DNA from: RGIG3528 sp045629005
Lineage (GTDB): Bacteria; Bacillota; Clostridia; Lachnospirales; Lachnospiraceae
Reading direction: 5' to 3'
DNA length: 49,285 nt
Assembly: GCA_045629005.1 (NCBI GenBank)
Contig: JAZQQJ010000063.1
Coordinates: forward strand, 1 to 49,285
Position numbers and translations under genes: made by a program. Of the stretch, positions 42,765 through 49,285 are shown piece after piece. A model generated the notes under the pieces. It was not told the DNA's origin. It did no database searches and saw only the letters and a list, made by a program, of their open reading frames with translations. The number at the start of each line of letters is the position of its first letter. The first letter of the stretch is position 1.

Positions 42765-43655
42765 ATGAAAAAACTTTACGGAAACAAACTTACAATATTC
42801 CTTTTCCTGCTTCCTGCAATAATACTGTTTGTGGGAGTACTTGTAGCACCTATTTTCATTACGGGCTTTGTCAGCTTCTTTAAGATGCAGGGCGCGAATC
42901 TTGCTACAAGAGAATTTGTTGGATTCGAAAACTATGCTAAGCTCTTCAATGGCGGCACTTATGATTTGAAAATATCATTAAGAAATGCCTGCCTTCTTGC
43001 TGCTTTTTCAGTTTTTCTTCAGTTACCGCTTTCACTGGGCCTTGCACTTGCCCTTGGTAACAAGAGACCGGGAGAACGAGCTTTCCTTTCTATAAACTTC
43101 ATGCCTGTTTTGATTTCTGCGGTTATCATCGGTATGCTTTGGTCAAAACTTTGTAACCCTTCCTACGGTGTTATGAATCATGTCCTTGATTTCTTCAGGC
43201 TTGAAAGACCCGAAGGTGGTCTTCTTGCAAACAAGAAAACAATTCTTGTGGCCGTGTTTACGCCTGTTTTGTGGCAGTATGTAGGCTATCATATGCTCCT
43301 CATGTACGCCGGTGTAAAGAGCGTTCCGCCCGAATACAGAGAAGCAGCCATGATCGATGGAGCAAGCGAAGGACAGGTTAACCGTTACATTGTTCTTCCT
43401 CATATCAAACCCATCATCAAAATCAGTGTTATCTTTGCAGTAACAGGTTCCTTTAAGTCATACGACCTCATTCAGGCAATGATTGGTGATACCGGTGTTT
43501 ATAAAGAAGCATATGTGCCTGCTATTTCAATGGCACGTTACCTTTTCAAATTTAACCAGTACGGTCTCGGAAGTGCTGTAGCAATGCTGCTTATTATTCT
43601 TTGCTTCGCATTTGCGCTCATCATTGGTTTTGTTTTCAGAGATAAGGAGGCATAA
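42765..43655 (+). CDS. CUT1 sugar ABC transporter permease (MalF/UgpA type)
   Basis: A 296-residue permease with six TM segments. The EAA loop that contacts the ATPase reads EYREAAMIDGASEGQVNRYIVLPHIKPII. FLFLLPAIILFVGVLVAPI at the N-terminus is typical of the UgpA/MsmF group. AGAGGGGA about 9 nt upstream sets the start. Its partner permease begins 2 nt after the stop. No ATPase gene lies in the operon, so a shared MsmK/MsiK-type ATPase encoded elsewhere must energise it. Confidence 0.9.
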   Translation: MKKLYGNKLTIFLFLLPAIILFVGVLVAPIFITGFVSFFKMQGANLATREFVGFENYAKLFNGGTYDLKISLRNACLLAAFSVFLQLPLSLGLALALGNKRPGERAFLSINFMPVLISAVIIGMLWSKLCNPSYGVMNHVLDFFRLERPEGGLLANKKTILVAVFTPVLWQYVGYHMLLMYAGVKSVPPEYREAAMIDGASEGQVNRYIVLPHIKPIIKISVIFAVTGSFKSYDLIQAMIGDTGVYKEAYVPAISMARYLFKFNQYGLGSAVAMLLIILCFAFALIIGFVFRDKEA

Positions 43656-43657
43656 TC

Positions 43658-44548
43658 ATGAGCAGAGAAAATACATCACGTGCCGTATACAGATTTACCG
43701 TTAAGGAGTTCTTCATTTATGCAGGACTCGTTATCTGGGCATTTATCAATCTTTTCCCGGTTTATTGGCTCTTTACATTCTCATTCAAGTCAAACGCTGA
43801 AATCCTTGGAGATAACATTGCAGGACTTCCCAGAGAATGGTTGTGGTCAAACTATACAACAGTTCTTGCTCTCGGTTCAAAGGACGAGTCTCTCGGTTTC
43901 TTTGACGGCGGAATTGCAGCAGGCTTTGTAAACAGTGCTATCATAGCAGTTGCAACAATCGTTGTTGTTCTTATCGTTGCGCTTATGGCTACATTTGCTC
44001 TTACAAGACTTATGTGGAAGGGCAAAAAGCGTGTAAACAGCATCTTTATGCTTGGACTTACAATCCCTGTTCATGTTTCTATCGTTCCGCTCCTTATCAT
44101 CTTTGGTCAGTTAAAGATGTTAAGTTCATACGCAGCGCTTATTATTCCTTATGCAGCCTTCTCAATGGCTATGGCTATTCTTGTATGTTCAGGTTTCATG
44201 CAGGATATTCCTTTTGAGCTTGATGAGGCAGCCTGCATCGACGGCTGCAACACATGGGGCATTTTCTTTAAGGTTATCGTACCTCTTATGAAGCCCGCCG
44301 TTGCTACAGTTTCCATTTATACATTGCTTCAGTGTTGGAACGAGTTCCTGTTGGCAAGTATTCTTAACAGTGACTCCGCCCACAAGACAATTCCTGTTGT
44401 TGCCCAGGGCTTAAATGGTGCACACGACCGAGATTACGGTGCAACAGGTGCAGCACTCGTACTTGCAACGTTCCCTGTACTTCTTTTCTATGTATTCTTC
44501 AGCAAGAAGATTCAGGACAGCTTTATTGCAGGTGCTGTCAAAGGTTGA
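43658..44548 (+). CDS. CUT1 sugar ABC transporter permease (MalG/UgpE type)
   Basis: The 296-residue second CUT1 permease. The EAA loop is FELDEAACIDGCNTWGIFFKVIVPLMKPAV. The N-terminus FINLFPVYWLFTFSFKSNAEI and the C-terminus SKKIQDSFIAGAVKG are family hallmarks. Six TM segments are visible. GATAAGGAGG, inside the end of the first permease gene, sets the start, so the two are coupled. A terminator follows after 56 nt. Confidence 0.9.
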   Translation: MSRENTSRAVYRFTVKEFFIYAGLVIWAFINLFPVYWLFTFSFKSNAEILGDNIAGLPREWLWSNYTTVLALGSKDESLGFFDGGIAAGFVNSAIIAVATIVVVLIVALMATFALTRLMWKGKKRVNSIFMLGLTIPVHVSIVPLLIIFGQLKMLSSYAALIIPYAAFSMAMAILVCSGFMQDIPFELDEAACIDGCNTWGIFFKVIVPLMKPAVATVSIYTLLQCWNEFLLASILNSDSAHKTIPVVAQGLNGAHDRDYGATGAALVLATFPVLLFYVFFSKKIQDSFIAGAVKG

Positions 44549-44604
44549 TTATATAAAACCCTTCCGTTATAAAATAGTGCCGGGGCTGTACAAAAACTCC
44601 CCCG

Positions 44605-44642
44605 AAAAAGCAGCCATGGGCGTGAGCCCGGGCTGCTTTTTT
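44605..44642 (+). terminator. Intrinsic terminator of the CUT1 operon
   Basis: AAAAAGCAGCC (44605-44615) pairs with GGCTGCTTTTT (44631-44641). An inner GGGC/GCCC stem (44618-44621 with 44626-44629) lies in the loop, and the T-run follows. Confidence 0.88.
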
Positions 44643-44669
44643 GTCCACCGGGGACGGGGTGTGGTGGAC
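44643..44669. repeat. REP-like GC-rich palindrome
   Basis: GTCCACC (44643-44649) and GGTGGAC (44663-44669) form a perfect 7-bp stem around a G-rich loop (GGGGACGGGGT). It is much more GC-rich than its surroundings. The core resembles dispersed REP-type palindromes seen in many clostridial genomes. No transposase is near. Confidence 0.5.
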
Positions 44670-44735
44670 ATGACGGTATCTTATCTTCAAAAATGTCATA
44701 TAGATACCACCCTGTAGTTCGGCCTTTTTTAGAGA

Positions 44736-44764
44736 TTGTTCGGAAATGATGAGTATGCTATAAT
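44736..44764 (+). promoter_or_regulatory. Promoter of the chromate-transporter pair
   Basis: TTGTTC (44736-44741) and TATAAT (44759-44764) are 17 bp apart, with an extended -10 TG at 44756-44757. It is among the best sigma-A matches in the window and lies 48 nt before the first chromate-transporter gene. Confidence 0.7.
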
Positions 44765-44812
44765 CCATAAAAGGAATATAAGCAACAAGAAAACGGGCGA
44801 GGCCCAACAGAT

Positions 44813-45388
44813 ATGAAAAATACGAAATTAAAAAAAATTATACAGCTTTTTTTATGCTTCATGAAAATCGGTGCTTTCACATTTGGGGGCGGATATGCGA
44901 TGATAGCGCTCATAGAGCGTGAATTTGTTGAACACAAAAAATGGGTTGAGCATGAAGAATTTTTGGATATGGTTGCCATAGCAGAGTCCACACCGGGACC
45001 TATTGCAATTAACTCCGCAACATATATCGGTTATAAAGTGGCGGGCTTTTTGGGCTCTCTGGTGTCAACGATTGCAGTATGTCTGCCTTCTTTCTGCATC
45101 ATTTATGTCATATCCCTGTTCTTTGATGCATTTCTTAAAAATGCCTACATTGCGGCTGCATTTAAAGGAATTCAGGTGTGTGTATGTTATTTGATTCTTT
45201 CAGCCGGTGTGAAGCTTTTTATTAAATTGAAAAAGAATGCACTCAGTATTACCCTGCTTTGCCTGACAGTAATTTCGATGGTATGCTTTTCAATCTTCTC
45301 TGTAAAAATATCATCAATATTCCTTATTCTTGCAGGGGCTGTTGTGGGAATAATTGTATGGAGGTGCAGGCATGAACATACTGCTTAA
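44813..45388 (+). CDS. Chromate transporter family protein, first half of a split pair
   Basis: A 191-residue single-domain CHR protein. The signature GAFTFGGGYAMIALIEREFVEHKKWV is near the N-terminus, followed by AESTPGPIAINSATYIGYKVAGFLGSLVST and several TM segments. Short CHR proteins are encoded in adjacent pairs and probably work as heterodimers with opposite topology, moving chromate out, or another oxyanion as the everyday substrate. A plausible ribosome site (GGGCGAGG) lies about 12 nt upstream. It overlaps the second half by 17 nt. Confidence 0.88.
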   Translation: MKNTKLKKIIQLFLCFMKIGAFTFGGGYAMIALIEREFVEHKKWVEHEEFLDMVAIAESTPGPIAINSATYIGYKVAGFLGSLVSTIAVCLPSFCIIYVISLFFDAFLKNAYIAAAFKGIQVCVCYLILSAGVKLFIKLKKNALSITLLCLTVISMVCFSIFSVKISSIFLILAGAVVGIIVWRCRHEHTA

Positions 45389-45941
45389 GCTCTTCCTCGA
45401 ATTCCTCAAAATAGGAGCTTTCTCCTTTGGTGGCGGCTACGGTATGATAGCGGTAATGCGCGAAACGTGCCTTAACAACAGCTGGCTTACGGAAGAGGAG
45501 CTGATGAATTTTATAGCGGTTGCCGAATCAACGCCGGGTCCGATAGCGGTAAATATGGCTACGTTTATCGGTTCTTCACATGCGGGAGTTTTAGGGTCGG
45601 TTATAGCTACGCTTGGTGTTGTTTTACCGTCATTTTTGATTATTCTACTTGTTTCCGCGGTTGCAGCAAATCTTATGAAACGAGCGGGCGTGCAGGCTGC
45701 ATTAAAGGGTGTTAGGCCTGTGGTAATCGGGCTTATTGTTGCAACAGGACTTACGATGATATGGAACACCATAATCAGCGCGGCAGAGACAGAGGGAGTT
45801 TCCTTCAGTTTGTGGTCTTTCGCATTGTTTATATTGATTTCTGCAATTGCCGGTGTATGGAAAAAAGTTAGAAAAAAGAGCATATCACCGATAATACTGA
45901 TTATTGTTTCTGCTTTTGTGGGAATTATTCTTTACAAATAG
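45372..45941 (+). CDS. Chromate transporter family protein, second half of a split pair
   Basis: A 189-residue CHR-domain protein, homologous to the preceding one: GAFSFGGGYGMIAVMRETCLNNSWLTEEELMNFIAVAESTPGPIAVNMATFIG. About six TM segments follow. GAGGTG at 45361-45366, inside the upstream gene, selects ATG 45372; a TTG at 45354 would lie before it. The overlap implies coupled translation and a fixed ratio of the two halves. Chromate versus another anion cannot be told from sequence. Confidence 0.88.
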   Translation: MNILLKLFLEFLKIGAFSFGGGYGMIAVMRETCLNNSWLTEEELMNFIAVAESTPGPIAVNMATFIGSSHAGVLGSVIATLGVVLPSFLIILLVSAVAANLMKRAGVQAALKGVRPVVIGLIVATGLTMIWNTIISAAETEGVSFSLWSFALFILISAIAGVWKKVRKKSISPIILIIVSAFVGIILYK

Positions 45942-45997
45942 CGTAAAACAGCCCTCTATTACTCCGAAACGTGTATGTATTACATTCTGCTTTTGCA

Positions 45998-46003
45998 TAT
46001 AAT
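45998..46003 (+). promoter_or_regulatory. Candidate -10 element of the small membrane-protein gene
   Basis: TATAAT at 45998-46003 lies 44 nt before the gene, with no convincing -35 (TGTATT at 45976-45981 is the nearest, 16-bp spacing). Low-confidence promoter call. Confidence 0.35.
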
Positions 46004-46046
46004 AGTATTAACTTCGGGTTCGGAAGTTGTTTAGGAGGTAGTTAAT

Positions 46047-46286
46047 ATGATTACATTAATGATTATTCTTTTAGTCTTATGCTTATTATTCGGTTTGGGA
46101 TATGCAATAACAGGTTTTGCGCTTAAAACGGTTTTCTGGGTTGTTGTTAAACTTCCGCTTTCATTAATCTGTTTTGCACTTGGGCTTGTGTGCTGCTGCA
46201 CATTGATTCTTATCCCGCTCGGACTTGCATTATTTGCTCTCGGTGTTAAGATTCTTCTTCCCGGAAGAAGCCGTTGCTTTGCATAA
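46047..46286 (+). CDS. Small two- to three-TM membrane protein, unknown function
   Basis: A 79-residue, very hydrophobic protein with segments at about 2-27, 30-50 and 52-70, a CCC cluster near residue 50 and a short basic tail (PGRSRC). I do not recognise the family. It is supported as a real gene by a strong AGGAGG site (46034-46039), an upstream TATAAT and its own terminator at 46313. Small proteins of this kind can act as membrane stress or regulatory factors; nothing here decides that. Confidence 0.7.
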   Translation: MITLMIILLVLCLLFGLGYAITGFALKTVFWVVVKLPLSLICFALGLVCCCTLILIPLGLALFALGVKILLPGRSRCFA

Positions 46287-46312
46287 TACCAATACAATTA
46301 AACAGAATGATA

Positions 46313-46347
46313 AAAAACCGCTGTGGCTTAATGCCATAGCGGTTTTT
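46313..46347. terminator. Bidirectional terminator between the small membrane protein and GH120 genes
   Basis: AAAAACCGCTGTGGC (46313-46327) pairs with GCCATAGCGGTTTTT (46333-46347): 15 bp with one G-U and a 5-nt loop. A- and T-runs on either side let it serve both convergent genes. Confidence 0.88.
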
Positions 46348-46384
46348 GTATATTGCGGATTTGTATAAAAGAAATGCCTGCAAA

Positions 46385-48334
46385 TCATCTGATTTTAATG
46401 AGGTTTTCTCCTTCTTTAAGACGCTGAATGGGTCCCGGAACAGGAGAAGTGCCTATTGCTGCATGGAGCAGGTCTGTATCGATTACAAGAGGGGAACCGT
46501 CGGGGTTTTCGTACTGCTCTTCCGAAAGGCGTGTCATCTCGAGATTGTGTGTTCCGATCTGCTCGGTACGAAGTTTTGAAAAAGCACCTTCGGGAATTGT
46601 AATCTTAAGATAAAGACCATCTTCCTTGTGAATGATTTCCGGCTCAACGGTTGTGCCTTCGAAGTAGTTTTTTTCGCGGTCATAGTGACCGGCGCCGTTC
46701 AGGTAAACGTTATTGTTAATGTATGCAGCCTGCGGAACTTTGTGGAAACGTTCAAGGTCTCCGTGACCTTCGGCATTAAGGCGCTCGATGTATTCGTCAT
46801 ATGATGCGGGAGAACCGTTGTAACATGCTGTTCCGATAAAGTCGGGAAGTCCGCCGGGAACGTAAACTTTAGAGTCGTCGGGCTTTACGAAAATGTTCTG
46901 GTAGAAGCGGTCATCACACTTGTAAACGGGAACAACACCAAGCACTTCCGTAGAGTGAGGAAGGTGGTATGGTGTGCCTCTGTCCGGAGAATTCCACCAG
47001 ATCATTCCGCCCAGAATGAGGTTGTGAACAAATGCACCACCTTGCGAAGCATTTTCAATGGCTTTCTTGGATGTGAGAATATTGTTTTCAATGAGATACG
47101 GGCCGTGTGAAACCTCAACCATTATATCTTCAAGATTGTTCTCGTAGATGTTCCTGTAGATGTGTGTACCCTGAGCCTGCCAGTCCATCCAGCTGCCTCT
47201 GGAGCAGTCATGAATGTAATTGTCATGAATCTGAACGTCGATGGCAACGTGGAATTTGATAGCAGCGACTTCGTAGCCGTACCATTCGTCTTTCTGGGCA
47301 ATATTGTATATTTCGTTATTGTAAACTTCGGAGAAAACGCATCCCATATGGCCTACAACGCCATTCTGGCCGCAATCGTGAATCTTGTTGTTACGAACGA
47401 TGTGAGAACCGATACGTTCTTTGCTCCAGCCGATATTTCTTGCTTTGAAGACAGCTTCCATCTGATAAGTGTAGCCGGGCTTTCTGTTTGTCCTTGTGCA
47501 CAGATTGTCGCCTGTTGAGATTTCTTTTCCGAGAGAAACCGCTGATGTTTTTGAATCATGAATATCACAATCCTCGATAATCCATTTTTTAGCCCAGTGA
47601 GGACCAATGAGACCGCACTGATCACCTGTAGGCGGAGCGTACCACGTTGCTGCGCAGGAAAGTTCAAAACCTTTGACGGTTATGAAGTCCAGTCCTGTTT
47701 TAACAGGATAGAAAACGTGTGGACGGACATTTATTGAAATGATGGACTGATTGGGGTCGATATCGCGGAAATTAACGTAAAAGGTTGTCTTTTCATCGTC
47801 AACGGTTGCAATCCATCTGTAAAGAGTCTTTTCGGGATGAGGAAGAAGAGAGCCCTTACAGCAGGGATCGTTAATGTATTCGGTACGCATTTCGTCGCTC
47901 AGGAGGTCTTCCATGGAAGCTGCTTCGTAAGCTGAAACGCCGTTAATGTAAACGTCTCCTGTGTGCACGTCATAAGCGAACGGACCACACCACCAGTCAC
48001 CGCCAAGCTTTGTCGTATACGGATTGTAATCTCCGAACAGGGAATTCTTTACAACTGCTGAATATACGCCTTTATCAGCGGTTGCTGCCCAACCTGAGAC
48101 AACTTCTGCACCCGTAATCTCAACGTGTTCACCGGGAGCTGCCATATACGTGATGCGCTTTCCTTCGGACTGTCCGCCGTTTGCGGGACGAACCCATTCT
48201 CTGTAAACACCCTTATGCACGATAACACAGTCGCCGGGCATAGCAACGTCTGCAGCCTGCTGGATGCAAAGAAAGGGATCTTCTGCAGAGCCTTTACCGT
48301 GTAAACCACCTGTTTTTGCTACATGATACTCCAT
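46385..48334 (-). CDS. GH120 beta-xylosidase (parallel beta-helix)
   Basis: A 649-residue right-handed beta-helix enzyme closely matching GH120 beta-xylosidase XylC of Thermoanaerobacterium saccharolyticum along its length as I recall it (MEYHVAKTG start; GVYREWV; PPTGDQCGLIGPHWAKKWIIED; YHLPHSTEV). The XylC catalytic residues Asp382 and Glu405 correspond to Asp384 in SWMDWQAQG and Glu407 in MVEVSHGPY, with identical spacing. There is no signal peptide; it should release xylose from imported xylo-oligosaccharides. GGGAGGA, formed by the last codons of the upstream kinase gene, sets the start, and only 1 nt lies between them, so the two are coupled. Confidence 0.9.
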   Translation of the reverse strand: MEYHVAKTGGLHGKGSAEDPFLCIQQAADVAMPGDCVIVHKGVYREWVRPANGGQSEGKRITYMAAPGEHVEITGAEVVSGWAATADKGVYSAVVKNSLFGDYNPYTTKLGGDWWCGPFAYDVHTGDVYINGVSAYEAASMEDLLSDEMRTEYINDPCCKGSLLPHPEKTLYRWIATVDDEKTTFYVNFRDIDPNQSIISINVRPHVFYPVKTGLDFITVKGFELSCAATWYAPPTGDQCGLIGPHWAKKWIIEDCDIHDSKTSAVSLGKEISTGDNLCTRTNRKPGYTYQMEAVFKARNIGWSKERIGSHIVRNNKIHDCGQNGVVGHMGCVFSEVYNNEIYNIAQKDEWYGYEVAAIKFHVAIDVQIHDNYIHDCSRGSWMDWQAQGTHIYRNIYENNLEDIMVEVSHGPYLIENNILTSKKAIENASQGGAFVHNLILGGMIWWNSPDRGTPYHLPHSTEVLGVVPVYKCDDRFYQNIFVKPDDSKVYVPGGLPDFIGTACYNGSPASYDEYIERLNAEGHGDLERFHKVPQAAYINNNVYLNGAGHYDREKNYFEGTTVEPEIIHKEDGLYLKITIPEGAFSKLRTEQIGTHNLEMTRLSEEQYENPDGSPLVIDTDLLHAAIGTSPVPGPIQRLKEGENLIKIR

Positions 48335-48335
48335 A

Positions 48336-49139
48336 CTAAAATCCTCCCAAATGTTGAATATTCAGAGAAGCACATCGGCTTCCTTCTTCCATGGATTTTT
48401 CGATATCTTTGGACACACAGTATTCCGCAATGAAACCTGCCTGATAGCTGTCACCCGCCCCGGTAGTGTCTATAATGTTCGGTGTAGGTACGGCTGAGCA
48501 TCGTATCTCTTCTCCGTGGAACAATGCAACGCTTCCTTTTTCAGCAAGAGTTATTATGAAAACAGTATCGAAACGCTTTGACCATGGCTTCAGCGTATTT
48601 ATTACTTCATCGTTTCCACTGATGAAAAACAGGTCGATATCACCCGCAAAGGCTTCCCATTTATCAAAGTCACGATAATCGTTAAAATCAACAGCAAGAA
48701 TGAATCCGGCTTCTTTACGAAGCTTAATCAGTTCGTTGAACGTGGGAGTGTGGAGTGCGGTGTGGACTACGTCGCAGGATTTAAAGAGGCTGATGTCTTC
48801 TTCGCCAAGTATTTTTTCGTCGCATAGTCCGCCTGTCCACGAGCCCGGAAGCATGTAGCGGTCTCCTTCCGGAGTGTGGTGAATGACGTTGTTTGCCGTT
48901 ATACCGTCAAGAATGTGAACGTTGTCGGTATGAATATTGTATCCTTTCATACTGTCGAGAACGGCCTTGCCATATTCGTCATTACCAATGGAAGCAACAA
49001 GATATGCCTCGACATGTGAGTATTTGCATATATTACCGCAGAAATTCAGTGATTCTCCTCCCGAATGCAGCTCGCCTTTGTCGACAAATACATCTACACA
49101 GGCACGATTTGTAGCAGCAATTATATATTTATCTTTCAT
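48336..49139 (-). CDS. PfkB-family sugar kinase, FrlD-like
   Basis: A 267-residue ribokinase-family kinase. The catalytic and anion-hole motif is DTTGAGDSYQAGF, with the base as the second Asp. An N-terminal SGGESLNFCGN stretch matches the sugar-binding GG motif, and the C-terminus SLNIQHLGGF echoes KTIQYHGAW of E. coli fructoselysine 6-kinase FrlD. FrlD phosphorylates an Amadori product, but here the coupled gene is a xylosidase and no deglycase is seen, so a pentose or other sugar is as likely. No clear ribosome site precedes the ATG; a hairpin ends 11 nt upstream. It is the first gene of the kinase-GH120 operon within the window. Confidence 0.85.
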   Translation of the reverse strand: MKDKYIIAATNRACVDVFVDKGELHSGGESLNFCGNICKYSHVEAYLVASIGNDEYGKAVLDSMKGYNIHTDNVHILDGITANNVIHHTPEGDRYMLPGSWTGGLCDEKILGEEDISLFKSCDVVHTALHTPTFNELIKLRKEAGFILAVDFNDYRDFDKWEAFAGDIDLFFISGNDEVINTLKPWSKRFDTVFIITLAEKGSVALFHGEEIRCSAVPTPNIIDTTGAGDSYQAGFIAEYCVSKDIEKSMEEGSRCASLNIQHLGGF

Positions 49140-49150
49140 AATTTACGTAT

Positions 49151-49218
49151 AATCCAATCATCTTAGATGGTGATTGGATTTATTCCTTTCTCCCAGTTAT
49201 CACTGGGTATCTAAATCC
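49151..49218 (-). promoter_or_regulatory. 5' leader with mutually exclusive hairpins before the kinase-GH120 operon
   Basis: Hairpin A: AATCCAATCA (49151-49160) pairs perfectly with TGATTGGATT (49171-49180). Hairpin B: GGATTTA (49176-49182) pairs with TAAATCC (49212-49218), enclosing CCCAGT/ACTGGG (49192-49197 with 49202-49207). The two share 49176-49180, so only one can form. Read on the minus strand, B is transcribed first and A lies just before the start codon. This resembles an attenuator or riboswitch layout; no known class is recognised. Confidence 0.45.
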
Positions 49219-49285
49219 ATCTCTGATATATTTTGAAAAGGCACTGTGGATCTGTATCTATAACTTTACAGCTTTGACTGGTATG

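Noticed and set aside
44670..44708. Pseudoknot formed by ATGAC/GTCAT and GGTATCT/AGATACC upstream of the chromate transporter
   Set aside because: The pairings cross but the loop lengths (0, 13 and 2 nt) are poor for a normal H-type pseudoknot, and the promoter lies downstream, so this is not part of that mRNA.

Overview
The window looks like a chromosomal segment from a fibre-degrading anaerobic Firmicute, most likely a clostridial (Lachnospiraceae-type) gut or rumen bacterium. This rests on AGGAGG-type ribosome sites, lipobox lipoproteins in place of periplasmic proteins, YesM/YesN-type two-component systems, an ECF S component, a CcpA-type cre box and a dense set of hemicellulose genes. 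The genus cannot be fixed from sequence alone. I saw no rRNA, tRNA, CRISPR array, transposase or phage gene. No stretch over 300 bases lacks a gene.

Region 1 (1-9279) is mostly housekeeping. It holds a degenerate repeat cluster, a GH43 glycosidase, a LytTR regulator with a membrane partner, a DUF3237 protein, a MocR-type regulator that lacks the PLP lysine and diverges from an ECF S component, a HAD deoxynucleotidase, a cysteine synthase, a Cas4-like/exonuclease DUF2779 protein and a PgeF-type protein. Region 2 (9476-19532) holds an alkaline-phosphatase-superfamily phosphodiesterase, a membrane-anchored clostripain-like protease, a CPBP protease coupled to a GH31 alpha-glucosidase, an XRE regulator overlapping an ABC exporter, and a GNAT enzyme. 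Region 3 (19695-26544) holds a split-barrel flavoprotein, a GH10 xylanase with two C-terminal carbohydrate-binding-like modules and no signal peptide, an EamA transporter, a lipoprotein, a CE1-type esterase and a CofE homologue.

Region 4 (26654-37922) runs from a MarR regulator to a YesN/YesM pair, a complete CUT2 sugar ABC transporter (binding protein, double ATPase, two permeases), a second binding protein and a GH51 arabinofuranosidase. Region 5 (37992-44548) is a second YesM/YesN pair on the minus strand, divergent from a lipoprotein and a CUT1 transporter without its own ATPase. The binding-protein promoters of regions 4 and 5 both carry direct repeats spaced exactly 21 bp, which suits response-regulator binding. 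Region 6 (44813-49139) has a split chromate-transporter pair, a small membrane protein, and a minus-strand pair of a PfkB kinase (FrlD-like) and a GH120 beta-xylosidase, led by a 5' region with mutually exclusive hairpins.

Taken together, GH10, GH43, GH51, GH120, GH31 and the esterase all lack visible signal peptides. The two ABC importers, each with its own sensor pair, would bring in arabinoxylan-type oligosaccharides and pentoses, and these enzymes would finish the breakdown in the cytoplasm. The transported sugars and sensor ligands are inferred from neighbours, not read from the sequence.
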